A DNA stretch of 64,000 nucleotides from Streptomyces sp. L-9-10 (GTDB lineage Bacteria; Actinomycetota; Actinomycetes; Streptomycetales; Streptomycetaceae). Shown in pieces: positions 1 to 9,030 of the stretch; the stretch's first letter is position 1, and every line of letters begins with the position of its first letter. Position numbers and translations under genes: made by a program. Under the pieces are notes generated by a model that saw nothing but the letters and a program-made list of their open reading frames with translations, was not told the origin of the DNA and did not search any database. The stretch is from assembly GCF_004151105.1 (NCBI RefSeq), contig NZ_PHRF01000146.1, positions 1-64,000 of the forward strand, written 5' to 3'.

Positions 1-1
1 G

Positions 2-166
2 CTGGACCTGTCCGGCCTGCGCCATGTCGACCACGCATGCCGGATCGCCCTGGAGAACTGGGCGATGCGGCACAACGACGCGGAGACGGAACCGGTCAAG
101 GTACTGCCCCAGGAACCGGCCTCCCTCTCGGAAAACCTCCGAGGCGGGCCTCAAGACAGGAGTTGA
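2..166 (+). CDS. C-terminal end of a STAS-type anti-sigma-antagonist-like protein (partial)
   Basis: Only the last 54 codons are in the window; the gene enters from the left edge and ends at TGA 164-166. The residues LDLSGLRHVDHACRIAL resemble the core strand and helix of STAS domains (DxSGLxFhD), which in Streptomyces often follow a MEDS sensory domain in anti-sigma-factor antagonists. The tail after residue 30 is polar and looks like a disordered C-terminus. A strong hairpin begins 20 bases after the stop, so this is the end of a transcription unit. Family assignment rests on one motif; the rest of the protein is out of view. Confidence 0.5.
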   Translation: MDLSGLRHVDHACRIALENWAMRHNDAETEPVKVLPQEPASLSENLRGGPQDRS

Positions 167-186
167 CATCTCCTGACGGAACGTCT

Positions 187-226
187 GTGCGCGTAGGGCT
201 GCTGTGGACAGCAGCCCTACGCGCAC
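187..226 (+). terminator. 18-bp perfect hairpin terminator after the STAS gene
   Basis: Arms 187-204 and 209-226 (core GCGTAGGGCTGCTG) are perfectly complementary around a TGGA tetraloop. There is no T-run, which is usual for Streptomyces terminators. It closes the STAS transcription unit. Confidence 0.85.
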
Positions 227-391
227 GAGGCCGCAGCCTCGGCAGTCCGGCGCGCCCGGTCGGCTGGGGCCGCGTCAGTCCAAAGGTCTCAGGACGCTGC
301 TCACCCGGTCTCCTACGCGGGCCTGTCTCCCAACACCCCCTCACAGGCAACCGGCTCCCGAAACGGGCCAGAACCCCCAGGAAGGAACCCT

Positions 392-946
392 GTGGACACC
401 ATCGACGAGGAGGCCCGGGTACGTGCGGCACTGGGTGTTCTCGGCATCGAGGTACCGGACCGCCTGCATCAGGCCCGCAGTAAGGACGCGGGACTTCGCC
501 GCGTCGCGTTGTGGGCACTGCTGTGGCGTGCGGCCGGAGTTCGTCTCGCTGACATCACTGAGGGCAGCGACGATTACGGCTATCTAGTCAGCGCCTACGA
601 GTGGCCACTGGCGGAAGACCAGCCTCGCCGCGCCCTGCACGAGCTCCGGTTCACCGGTGCCCGCGTCGAGGTCATGGCGGAATCCGTTGCGCCTTGGTCG
701 GTGCCGGTGAGTACGGGAGGCGAGGACGCACTGACCGTCGACGGCTGGGCAGCAGCCGCTTTCTGCCTGATCGAAGGCGCTGATGCCCTGCTCGGCCCGC
801 TGGCACATCATTCCAACGCGGACGCCGCCGCGCACGATGCGATCGGTCACTGCCGGCATCTCCTCGCCCGGGCGCACGAGTACCTCGACCGGATCACCGA
901 AGCGATCGGCAACGAGAACGTCGCACCTCCACCGGAAGGCCGCTGA
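392..946 (+). CDS. hypothetical protein, 184 aa
   Basis: Starts at GTG 392 with an AGGAAGGA ribosome site a few bases upstream. The product is soluble, acidic and helix-rich with no signal peptide, membrane segment or recognised motif. It carries two tryptophan-rich stretches (WALLWRAAG near residue 41 and YEWPL near 69) and a C-terminal helical segment with several histidines (HHSNADAAAHDAIGHCRH, about 139-156). It stands alone between the 187-226 terminator and the decayed genes that follow. I do not recognise the family. Codon use and the ribosome site make it a credible gene. Confidence 0.65.
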   Translation: MDTIDEEARVRAALGVLGIEVPDRLHQARSKDAGLRRVALWALLWRAAGVRLADITEGSDDYGYLVSAYEWPLAEDQPRRALHELRFTGARVEVMAESVAPWSVPVSTGGEDALTVDGWAAAAFCLIEGADALLGPLAHHSNADAAAHDAIGHCRHLLARAHEYLDRITEAIGNENVAPPPEGR

Positions 947-1086
947 AGAACTCTTCCGTTTTTCCCCAGCCCGATGCCCCACCAGCGATCCCGTGACTCC
1001 CCCAGCAAGATCCGTTCGTGCATCTCCGGCTACGGGCCGAAGGCGGACCACCGCGAGGACTGCGGCTCGTCGAGGCCAGGTACCGG

Positions 1087-1386
1087 CTACCCCTGTTGGT
1101 CGGGGACCCAGCTGCCGTGGACCCCGGCTGGGACTCGTTGCGGCATTTCCACCGCGGCTATCCGGGTCATGTCCCGGGCGTCCAGGACCAGCAGCTCCGA
1201 GCCCTGGGTCGCGCCGTGGGAGACCATCGAGAGCAGGTAACCGGCGTCCTCCTCGCCGCCGTTGTCCTGTGCGGGTACGAAGACGGCCTCACCCGGTGAG
1301 GTGCCGTCCCCGGTGCCGTACGGTTTCGCGGTGCCTGCCACGGTGTCGTACTTGAACACCACGCTCTTCGCCCGCACACCGACCAC
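1087..1386 (-). pseudogene. carotenoid oxygenase (RPE65 family), C-terminal fragment
   Basis: Read leftward, the fragment contains the end of a carotenoid cleavage or lignostilbene dioxygenase: GEAVFVPA, then DAGYLLSMV, SELLVLDARD and PQRVPAGVHGSWVP, the last holding the conserved final iron-ligand His region of the family. Only about 95 of the usual 450-500 residues remain, so it cannot be active. The 5' end is cut near 1380, where the next fragment begins on the other strand. The family is confident; the original substrate is unknown. Confidence 0.75.
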
Positions 1387-1663
1387 GGCGTCGATCTCGG
1401 GAACGCGCGCCCGCCTCGAGATCGACGGCCATTTCTACGGACCCGCCGCGGTCCGCCTGATCGGCCGGGACCATGAGCTGATCGACAGCTTCGTCCCCGC
1501 GCAGCTCGACGGCGGTCTATGTTACGAGGCCGCCGAAGCGGCCCGGTGCATCGCCGCCGGGCGGTTGGAGTCCGACCTCATGCCGCTCGACGAGACGCTT
1601 CAGATCACGCGTGTCCTGGACGGCATCCGCGGTGACCTGGGTGTCGCCTTTCCCGGAGAGTGA
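1378..1663 (+). pseudogene. Gfo/Idh/MocA oxidoreductase, C-terminal fragment
   Basis: About 90 residues read as the C-terminal end of a Gfo/Idh/MocA sugar dehydrogenase: ASISGTRARLEIDGHFYGP, then LCYEAAEAARCIAAGR, SDLMPLDETLQI and a final VAFPGE before TGA 1661-1663. The Rossmann domain and catalytic EKP motif are gone. The family-like sequence starts at about 1378, exactly where the carotenoid oxygenase fragment stops on the other strand. The epimerase-like gene starts 70 bases downstream, so these two were probably a sugar-metabolism operon. Confidence 0.75.
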
Positions 1664-1733
1664 CCCGCCTGCGGGGCCGCACCCGCCCCCAGGCATCCCA
1701 TCCATCAGACCCTCTCAGGAGTACCAGCCTCTC

Positions 1734-2678
1734 ATGACCGTGAGTCGTCTCCAGGGCCGGAAGGTCCTCTTCATCGGTGGCACGGGACGGATCAGCTCGG
1801 CCTGCTCCCGGCGGGCCGTCGAACTCGGCGCCGACCTCTACCTGCTGAACCGCAACATGTCCTCAGCGCGGCCGGCGCCCGACGGTGCCACCGTCATCAC
1901 CGCCGACGTCCGCGACACCCATCAGGTGCGCGCCGCGCTGAAGGGCCGGGAGTTCGACGTCGTCGTCAACTTCCTGGGCTTCACAGCCGGACACGTCGCC
2001 TTCGACGCCGATCTCTTCGGCGGGCGCACCGGTCAGTACGTCTTCATCAGTTCAGCTTCCACCTACCAGAAGCCACCGGCGCGTCTGCCGCTCCTGGAGT
2101 CCGCGCCGGTGCACAACCCGCATTCCGCCTACGCCCGTGACAAAATCGCCTGCGAGGAACTGCCCGGCCGGGCCCACGAAGAGCAGCGGTTGCCCGTCAC
2201 GGTCGTACGCCCCCCGCACACCTACGACCACACCGCCTTTCCCTTTCCCATCAGCGGGAGTTACACGGTGGTGGAGCGCATGCGCCAGGGAAAGGAGGTG
2301 ATGGTCCACGGTGATGGGACTTCGCTTTGGACTCTCACCCACCACACGGACTTCGCACTCGGGTTCACCGGGCTCCTCGGCAACCCCGCGGCCACCGACA
2401 ACCAGACACACCGCACACCACCGGCCGGGGGCGCGCCCCTGGGCGGCGGTGCGGGTGATCGCGAGGATGGTGGAGGAGACGCTTCACCGGCCTCGAACGA
2501 GCACCATGGATTCCGGGCCGGGCAACCAGCCGGCCTCTGTTCGACCCGCGCGCTCGACGACGACCCAATCCCCGCCGGCCGGCCGGGACACACCGAGCTC
2601 TCCCGGTGGACCGGTGGCCGCGCGCTGTACGACCCGCGCCCCGTGCGAACCGCGCCCACCGGCCGGTTACGTGTGTAG
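1734..2678 (+). pseudogene. NAD-dependent epimerase/dehydratase with a degenerate C-terminus
   Basis: ATG 1734 follows a CAGGAG ribosome site. The first about 220 residues are a normal extended SDR: nucleotide-binding FIGGTGRIS near residue 12, DVRD near 63, VFISSASTYQ (catalytic Ser/Thr region) and the active-site pair YARDK. From LLGNPAATDNQ (about base 2400) the reading frame turns into Pro/Gly/Arg-rich sequence typical of an out-of-frame read and runs to 2678, overlapping the tail of the terpene synthase gene by 12 bases. The substrate-binding C-terminal third is therefore lost by frameshift or replacement. It probably worked with the upstream Gfo/Idh protein. Confidence 0.65.
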
Positions 2679-3764
2679 TTGTTGCCACCACCAGGCGATC
2701 GAGGGGCAGGGCAGCGGTTCGGTGCTGGGGTCGCTGGGGCGGTCGGTGAGTGTCAGCGGGATAGGGGCGGGATTCGGCGGGGGGAGCTGGGTGCGGGGGG
2801 TCACAGCGGTGTAGCGGGGAGAGTTCGATCCCCAGTCGAGATTGGAGCGGATCGCGTAGCCGAGGTCCGCCACGTAGGCCCTTCCGGAGGCGCTCAGTTC
2901 GGGCAGCTCCTGGTCGCGCAAACGCAGGAACAGTGTCGTCAGGCGGTCTCGCAGAGCGACAGCCTGGTGGACGGCCTGTTCGGGCGGGCAGTCGTTCAGC
3001 CGGGCAAGCAGCATCACGATGTTGATCTTGGTTCCGTCAATGAGCAGTTCGCGGTTGTAGGAGAGCAGGTCGTTGTCGAGAGCCATCATCAGGAACGAGG
3101 ATTCCTGGAGTGCGCGCATGGCGGGAGAGTGGAACTCGGCTCCGGGGACCTCCTCGCCGGTGGTGATCTCCGACCAGGACAGGCTGGCGGCGCCGCCGGC
3201 GTTCAGCATCCGCAGGTGCAGGAACTCGTCCAGGCCGGCGGGGGCGGGGTTGGCCATTCCCCACAGGATGGAGTGGAACCATTTGCGGTGCGCCTCGACG
3301 AACCGGTACAGCTGGGTCGGGCTGGCGACGGCCTGTACCGAGACCATGAGTGACTGCAGCGCGGCGACCGGGCCGGTCTGATCCGCCGTCGGTTCGGTAG
3401 CCGGGGACTCCATGACGCGGAGCAGGTGGCTGGTGAGGCCGATCGCCGAAGCGAGCCTGTCAGGAGTGGTGGCGGTTTCCATGCGGACGTCGTCGACGTA
3501 GAAGATCCAATGCAGCCACCGGGCGGTCAGTGCGACGCGGTCGGCGATGCCTTCGGGATAGATGCGGGTCATCGCCTCCCCGTACTTGCGTGCGATGACC
3601 CAGGCCCGGTCGATGTCGCTGGTGTAGAGGCGGTAGCGGTCGAGCCAGATCTGGGCATCGAGGTCGATACTGTCGTGCTCGGGGTGGATGGCCGCGTCGA
3701 TGGGGCAGTACAGCGGCGGCAGTTGAAGCAGTTGCGGAGCGGTCTTGTCCTGGGTCGAGTGCAT
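2667..3764 (-). CDS. class I terpene synthase (sesquiterpene/monoterpene cyclase type)
   Basis: A complete 365-residue bacterial terpene cyclase. The metal-binding sites of the family are visible: an acidic DDVRME motif at residues 91-96, the NSE triad in NDLLSYNRE at 231-239, and the RY pair at 317-318, at the usual spacing. A LNAGGA helix-kink segment lies near 187-192. The enzyme should ionise a prenyl diphosphate (GPP or FPP) in the cytosol with three Mg ions. The C-terminal 45 residues are Pro-rich and probably disordered. No P450 or prenyltransferase gene is adjacent, so the product is unmodified locally. Product identity cannot be read from the sequence. Confidence 0.92.
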   Translation of the reverse strand: MHSTQDKTAPQLLQLPPLYCPIDAAIHPEHDSIDLDAQIWLDRYRLYTSDIDRAWVIARKYGEAMTRIYPEGIADRVALTARWLHWIFYVDDVRMETATTPDRLASAIGLTSHLLRVMESPATEPTADQTGPVAALQSLMVSVQAVASPTQLYRFVEAHRKWFHSILWGMANPAPAGLDEFLHLRMLNAGGAASLSWSEITTGEEVPGAEFHSPAMRALQESSFLMMALDNDLLSYNRELLIDGTKINIVMLLARLNDCPPEQAVHQAVALRDRLTTLFLRLRDQELPELSASGRAYVADLGYAIRSNLDWGSNSPRYTAVTPRTQLPPPNPAPIPLTLTDRPSDPSTEPLPCPSIAWWWQQLHT

Positions 3765-4474
3765 GGCGTACTCCGTCGTGGTGTGGAGTGATGGGGGCGG
3801 CGTTCCCGCGGGCCCGCATGACGCCCCTGTACGGGGTGGCGGCGGTGAGAATCAGGACAGGCCGTCGGGGCTGATGCGGCACGTGCAACGGCTGCCGCAG
3901 CTGTGCGGCCGGGCCGGTGTGACGGTCAGGTATGGGAGCGCGAGGCCGGTCGGGTGCGAGATCCCCGAGGGGCTCGGGGGGTTCACCCCGCGCGGGTGGG
4001 CGATGGGCCGGTCGCGGCGGCTGTCCGAGTTGTTTGTTCGTGGTGTTCGTCGTAGATGAGGGCGAAGGCACGGAACAGTTCAAGGGAGGCCGCCACCCGC
4101 CAGGCCGCGGGCGGCGGTGCCTGGTCGGTTTCGCTGCCCAGCCGGTGTTGCGCAGGATGGGCGGATGCGTTTGCCACCGGCGGGGGGGCATGGTGCGGAG
4201 CATTTGGTGAACACGGCAATCTCGGGAAGGCCGGCGGCCGTCCCGTTCGGACATGCGTTACATCCCTTCGCAGGATCATCCAGTTCCCTCCCCCGCGGGA
4301 AGAGAGCATGAAGCCGCACTTGACGCACGCATGTGCCCAGTGTTTACGCCCCGGGCGTGTGGACCGCGTCGCGCACGCCCACTGTGCATCGTCCGCCCGC
4401 GCGCGAGACTGCAAAGCCGCCCTCCGGTCACTGTCGGTGTGGTCTGCGGCGTCGGCTCCCCGTCCCACGCCGAC
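3765..4474. other. 710-base region without a supported gene
   Basis: This region must hold the leftward promoter of the terpene synthase gene; the GC-rich sequence shows no convincing -35/-10 pair. A leftward frame ending near 3983 encodes a helix-like stretch (AASLELFRAFALIYDEHHEQ) without a family match or clear start. I see no RNA gene or repeat. Confidence 0.4.
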
Positions 4475-4672
4475 GTCGTCCACGACCGCGTCACCACCGA
4501 CCTGCGCGACCAGGAGGTCGAGGAGGCGCGGGAGCTGCTGCGCCGGCTCGCCGCCGACCACCTCACCTTCCTCGGCTACCGCGAGTATCAGCTGACGGAC
4601 AGTGCCGACGCCCGCGCCGAGGCACGTGAGCACAAGCTGCTCGTCCTCACCAAGGCCAACAGCCGCGCCACG
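4475..4672 (+). pseudogene. NAD-specific glutamate dehydrogenase (large type) fragment
   Basis: A 66-codon scrap of the N-terminal half of the about 180-kDa NAD-glutamate dehydrogenase. VEEARELLRRLAADHLTFLG and YREYQL match the family segment ending in FTFLGYREY, and directly after it AREHKLLVLTKANSRAT matches a segment normally some 40-50 residues further on. The join between YQLTDS and ADARAEA is therefore an internal deletion. Flanking sequence is not coding. A hairpin follows at 4754. Confidence 0.7.
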
Positions 4673-4753
4673 GGCGGGCCGACGGCGGGTTCACCGCCCC
4701 TGCTCACCCCGGCGGAGGGAACCGGAACGTACGGCGCGTGGGAGGTCGCAACG

Positions 4754-4790
4754 CCGGACGCCCGGCCGATGGTCCCGGCCGGGCGTCCGG
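4754..4790 (+). terminator. 14-bp hairpin terminator
   Basis: Arms 4754-4767 (CCGGACGCCCGGCC) and 4777-4790 are perfectly complementary with a 9-base loop. It follows the glutamate dehydrogenase scrap but could act in either direction. Confidence 0.7.
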
Positions 4791-4984
4791 TTGTGCTGTC
4801 CCAACCGGAAGCGGAGCGTGCGTCCGGCGCCCGGAGGGGGAGCACCGGGCTGGGTTCGTGCGGGCTGGTCGGAGACGGTGCGTGACGAGGGGTCAGGAGG
4901 CGTTCTCGGCACCCGCCGCCGACCGCGTCGACCGGGCCGAGGATCAGGAAGACGACACCCTGCCAAACCAAGGGTGCCGGTGAG

Positions 4985-5012
4985 AACCGTGTCACCAGCC
5001 GAAAACACGGTT
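4985..5012. terminator. short inverted repeat followed by TTTT
   Basis: AACCGTGT (4985-4992) pairs with ACACGGTT (5005-5012), followed by TTTA. It resembles a weak intrinsic terminator in front of the IS fragment. Confidence 0.35.
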
Positions 5013-5115
5013 TTACTCCGTCGCCTGCGCAGGTCGGGGCAGTTCAGCGTGGCCGTCGCTGCGGTGTGCGGGCGGCGTCTACGGCCCGGGTATGCCCCAA
5101 GGTCGCCTGCCCTCG

Positions 5116-5408
5116 CCGTTTCAGTTGGGTACAGCGGCTGTTGCGGTGGAAACGCGAAAGTGCCTTCCTGACCTGGGACGATGAACCTTGTCGAGGAGTT
5201 CCGTCGGCCCAGGCGGAGGGCACTTTCTACGTGCACGGTACCGGGTCACGTCCCAAGGTCCGTGTCAGCGCCGATGGCTCGGGGTTGGTCGGGCATGCCG
5301 GGACACGGTTGCCGATGGATCTCGCTGATGCCACCGCGCTGAGCGCCGCGCGCTCCGTCGCTCTCAGGCCGCTTCGGCCGCGCGGGACCGGTCATGATCC
5401 GGGCCGGG
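5116..5408 (+). mobile_element. IS1380-type element, left end and N-terminal transposase fragment (copy A)
   Basis: The left terminal sequence CCGTTTCAGTTGGG (5116-5129) recurs inverted at 7940-7953. Inside lies a leader palindrome (GAAAGTGCC at 5156-5164 with GGCACTTTC at 5219-5227) also found in copy B. The coding part reads SADGSGLVGHAGTRLPMDL and LRPLRPRGTGHDPGRV, the N-terminus of IS1380-family transposases. It stops abruptly at the DUF475 stop codon, so only about 60 residues remain and it cannot transpose. Confidence 0.7.
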
Positions 5409-6557
5409 TCAGACGCCGGAGGGGACCTCGGCCTTTTCGGTGGACCCCGCTTGTTCTCCTTCGTCCGCCGCCAGCCTGCGGTTGCGGCGGACGGAGGACC
5501 AGAGGGACCAGGCGATCAAGATGACACCGATGAGTCCGGTGACCACCTCGGGGATCTGGTAGCGGATGGAGATCATGAGGATCACGGCCAGCGCGCCGAT
5601 CGCGTAGTGCGCGCCGTGCTCCAGGTAGACGTAGTCGTCGAGGGTGCCCTGGCGGACCAGGTAGACCGTCAGCGAACGGACGTACATCGCACCGATACCG
5701 AGGCCGAGCGACATCAGGACGATGTCGTTGGTGATCGCGAAGGCGGCGATGACACCGTCGAATGAGAAGGACGCGTCCAGGACCTCCAGATAGAGGAACA
5801 TGAAGAACGCGGCCTTGCCGGCCATCACGACCGCTGGGACCTTCTTGCCGCTCCTCCTGGCCTCTTCCTCGGCCTCGCGCTCGCGATCCTCCTCTTCCTC
5901 GAGCTTGTTCTCGAAGTAGCCGGAGAGACCGCCGACGACGAGGTACGTGATGAGACCGAAGACGCCCGAGAGCAGGACCGTCGCCGCCTTGTCGACGTGC
6001 ATGCCGCCGTGCTGATGGGCCTGGGTCGCGAAGGTCATGGCGCTGATCGCCAGGACGACCAGGGCGATGCAGACCGACAGCATGTCGATCTCGCCGAACC
6101 TGGCGAGCGGGCGCTCCAGCCAGCCGAGCCACTTGATGTCACGATCCTCGAAAATAAACTCGAGGAAGATCATCAGCAGGAACATACCGCCGAATGCCGC
6201 GATCGACGGGTGGGCGTCGGTGACGAGCTGCTCGTAGCGCTCGGCGTCGTTGATCGCGAGGTCGACGGCCTCGATGGGGCCGACCTTGGCACTGATCGCC
6301 ACGATCACGACGGGGAAGACCAGCCTCATGCCGAAGACGGCGATGAGCACACCGATGGTGAGGAAGATCTTCTGCCAGAAGGCATTCATCTTCTTGAGGA
6401 TCCCGGCGTTGACCACAGCGTTGTCGAAGGACACCGAGATCTCGAGGATAGAAAGGATCGCCACGATCCCGAAGGCCGCCCATCCCCCGTATAACGCCGC
6501 CACGACGAGGCCGAGCGCGGTCACCGCGAACGACCAGCCGAACGTCTTCAAAAGCAC
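5409..6557 (-). CDS. DUF475 (TerC-superfamily) integral membrane protein
   Basis: A complete 382-residue polytopic membrane protein of the DUF475 family, related to the TerC metal-tolerance and efflux superfamily. The duplicated acidic membrane motif is visible: LEISVSFDNAVVNAG (E39, D45) in the first half and LEVLDASFSFDGVIAAF in the second. A highly charged loop rich in Glu and Arg separates the halves. About eight to nine hydrophobic segments are present. A TATACT -10-like element lies at 6626-6631 on this strand. The role is not established; TerC relatives act in metal handling and secretion. IS1380-type fragments lie on both sides in the same orientation, the left one touching its stop codon. 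Confidence 0.9.
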   Translation of the reverse strand: MLLKTFGWSFAVTALGLVVAALYGGWAAFGIVAILSILEISVSFDNAVVNAGILKKMNAFWQKIFLTIGVLIAVFGMRLVFPVVIVAISAKVGPIEAVDLAINDAERYEQLVTDAHPSIAAFGGMFLLMIFLEFIFEDRDIKWLGWLERPLARFGEIDMLSVCIALVVLAISAMTFATQAHQHGGMHVDKAATVLLSGVFGLITYLVVGGLSGYFENKLEEEEDREREAEEEARRSGKKVPAVVMAGKAAFFMFLYLEVLDASFSFDGVIAAFAITNDIVLMSLGLGIGAMYVRSLTVYLVRQGTLDDYVYLEHGAHYAIGALAVILMISIRYQIPEVVTGLIGVILIAWSLWSSVRRNRRLAADEGEQAGSTEKAEVPSGV

Positions 6558-6649
6558 TGGCTACCCAATCGTTTCATGCGGGGCTCCCCCGCGAGCCATA
6601 CCTGACTTTACCAAAAACTTACCCAAGTATAGCCTCGGCGTTGCCACTT

Positions 6650-7953
6650 GCGGTGGTGTCCGAAGCTTGACAGGAAACGCAAAAGCGCCTCCTGAGCTGG
6701 GATGATGAGGCTTGTCCAGGGCTTCTGTCACCACAACAAGAAGGCGCTTTCTGCGTGCACATGACCGGGTCGTCCCCAGCTCGTCGTCTCGGGGCGACGG
6801 CCGCGGGGTCGTCAGCCACGCCGGATCCCGTCTACTGGCCGATCTCGCCGATGTCACCGGCCTGACCAGCGTGTTCACGGACGCGCTGCGCAGGCTGCGG
6901 CCATATGGCACCGGGCACGACCCGAGCCGGATCGCCGTCGATCTGGCAGTGATGCCCGGGAAGTCGCCTGGCTGCAAGCCGACGAGACCAGAGGTGGCTC
7001 ATCTGCGGCCCGTACCGGCGGACGCGACCTGTCCGGCCAGGTCCTGGACATCGACGCCACCCTGGTCACCTGCCACTCCGAGAAGGAACAGGCGGCGGCC
7101 ACCTGTAAACGCGGCTTCGGCTACCACCCGCTGCTGTGCTTCCTGGACAACACCGGCGAAAGCCCTGGCCGGCCTGCTGCGGCCGGGCAACGCCGGCGCC
7201 AACACCGTCACCGCCACCGCCACCGCCACATAACCGTCCTCGGCACGGCCCTGGCCCAGATCCCCCACACCCACCGCCACGGCACATCCATCCTCATCCG
7301 CGCCGACAACGCCGGAGGACACCTGTGGCACCCCGCACTCGAGCAGGACGGCACCCTGCGAACCAGCGCCGAAGTGGCTGAACTGGCCGGCATGGCCGGC
7401 CTGGCCGACCACCCGGACGGCACCCGGATCATCGTCCGGCGCGAACGGCCGCACCCTGGAGCCCAGTTGTCCCTGTTCGACCTCGATGACGGCATGCGCC
7501 ACCAGGTCTTCCTCACCGGCACCCCAAACGGAGAAGGCTCACCGCAGCACCTGGAGGTCCGCCACCGCGCACACCTCCGCGTCGAAGACCGGATCCGCTG
7601 CGGCGAGGCCACCGGCTTCGGCCGCTTCCCTTCCCGTCACTTCGCGCTCAACGCCTCCTGGCTGGAGCTGTCCCTGACCGCCGTCGATCTGCTCGCCTGG
7701 GTTCAGGCGCTCTTGCTGGACGGTGAGTTGACCTCCGCCGAGCCGAAGAAACTCCGATACCGGCTGCTGCACGCGGCAGCCCGCCTCGCGGCCCTGCCAA
7801 GGCCGGCCACCTGACCAACGGCGCCGTCGCTGCCCACCCACGACCCGAGGAACCCGGAGCACCCGACCCGAGCGCCGGGCCCCACTCATACCCACCCGTC
7901 GACAGCCACGGCCCACCGCAGCCAGCCGGGCTCAGCCGCCCCAACTGAAACGC
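6650..7953 (+). mobile_element. IS1380-type insertion sequence with frameshifted transposase (copy B)
   Basis: The transposase can be followed through three frames: VVSHAGSRLLADLADVTGLT and GTGHDPSRIAVDLAVM, then an RNase-H-like middle part in other frames (LDIDATLVTCHSEKEQAAAT and LIRADNAGG), then an uninterrupted C-terminal 146 residues from about 7374 to 7814 (QLSLFDLDDGMRHQVF, CGEATGFGRFPSRHFALN). At least two frameshifts make it inactive. The leader palindrome AAAGCGCC/GGCGCTTT (6682-6689, 6743-6750) matches copy A. The right end CCCAACTGAAACG lies at 7940-7952; no matching left end is visible next to this copy. Confidence 0.75.
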
Positions 7954-8069
7954 GGGGGCCGGCGGGCTCACGCCGACTTTGCCGCGCTCCGGGCCCAGGG
8001 GGTTCCTCACCCCTGCCCGGCCGAAGTGCTCCCGCCTGCGAGCGAGAAGCGTTGAGCAGGGGGTACCGG

Positions 8070-8846
8070 CTACGGCTTGTACACGTACGGGGTCGTGGTG
8101 CTCAGAGCGGCGAAGCCGAGCCGTTGCAGGATCGGGCGGCTCTGCTCGGAGGCGTCTGCCTGCAGGTAGCGGTAGCCGTGCTCGGCGGCGATCTTGGCGC
8201 GGTGCGCAACCAGCGCCCGGTAGATCCCCCGGCCGCGCCAGGCGGGTACGGTGCCGCCGCCCCAGAGGCTGGCGAACTCGGTGCCCGGGTGTAGTTCCAT
8301 CCGCGCCCCGCAGACCGGCATGTCGCCGGCCATCGCGACGACCATGCTGACCGTCCCCGGGCTCTCGGCCAGCATGTCGAGCAGGCGCGGCCGCAGCCAG
8401 TCCGCAGTCGTCCCGAACGCCCCCTCGTGGGCGGACAGCATGAGCTCCACGTCGGCCGGGGTGGTCACCGGATGCAGCCGGACACCCTCGGGCAGCCCGC
8501 CACCATCGGGCAGATCGGCGATCCGGGCGATCATCAGGGCCTCGTCGGGCTCAGCCTCGAACCCGGCCGCCGCCAGCAACTCACCGAGATCCTCAGGCTG
8601 GTCGTGCGAGTAGAGCTTCCACTCGAACTCACGGCCCAGCTCGGTGAAGTACCGCACCTGCTCGGCGATCGCCGGCCCCGCTGTTGCCTGATCCAGACCG
8701 GACCAGACGACCGCGCTCCAGCCGCCCTCGACGCCAACCTGCCGCACCACCTTGCCGACGCGCTCGACCCGCGCGCCGGGCGCGTCGGCGAGGATATCCC
8801 GCCGCATCTGACGGTCGAAAAGGGTGAGTACTTCAGCGGTCTCCAT
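8070..8846 (-). CDS. GNAT-family N-acetyltransferase
   Basis: A complete 258-residue protein. The acetyl-CoA-binding motif A is clear in the C-terminal half: LWGGGTVPAWRGRGIYRALV with R204-G-R-G-I208, followed by HRAKIAAEHGYRYLQADAS and the closing PILQRLGF. The first 110 residues form a second, degenerate lobe, as in tandem-GNAT proteins. The acceptor is unknown; it may be a small-molecule amine or a protein terminus. It stands alone, flanked by the IS right end and a resolvase scrap. Confidence 0.88.
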   Translation of the reverse strand: METAEVLTLFDRQMRRDILADAPGARVERVGKVVRQVGVEGGWSAVVWSGLDQATAGPAIAEQVRYFTELGREFEWKLYSHDQPEDLGELLAAAGFEAEPDEALMIARIADLPDGGGLPEGVRLHPVTTPADVELMLSAHEGAFGTTADWLRPRLLDMLAESPGTVSMVVAMAGDMPVCGARMELHPGTEFASLWGGGTVPAWRGRGIYRALVAHRAKIAAEHGYRYLQADASEQSRPILQRLGFAALSTTTPYVYKP

Positions 8847-9030
8847 CCGCGCATTTCAGCACGACTGAGAGGGCTCACCAAGCGGATTTCCACCCACCGG
8901 GAGGGGGAGCCAGATCACCGGCCGCAAAGACAACGGGTATCGCTGACCTGGGGCGATGTCGTATTTACTCTGCCGACTGCACTGAGTGGGGCGGTGCGGC
9001 TGCCCTTGTCGGCTCGGCGAGCGCGAGTAT

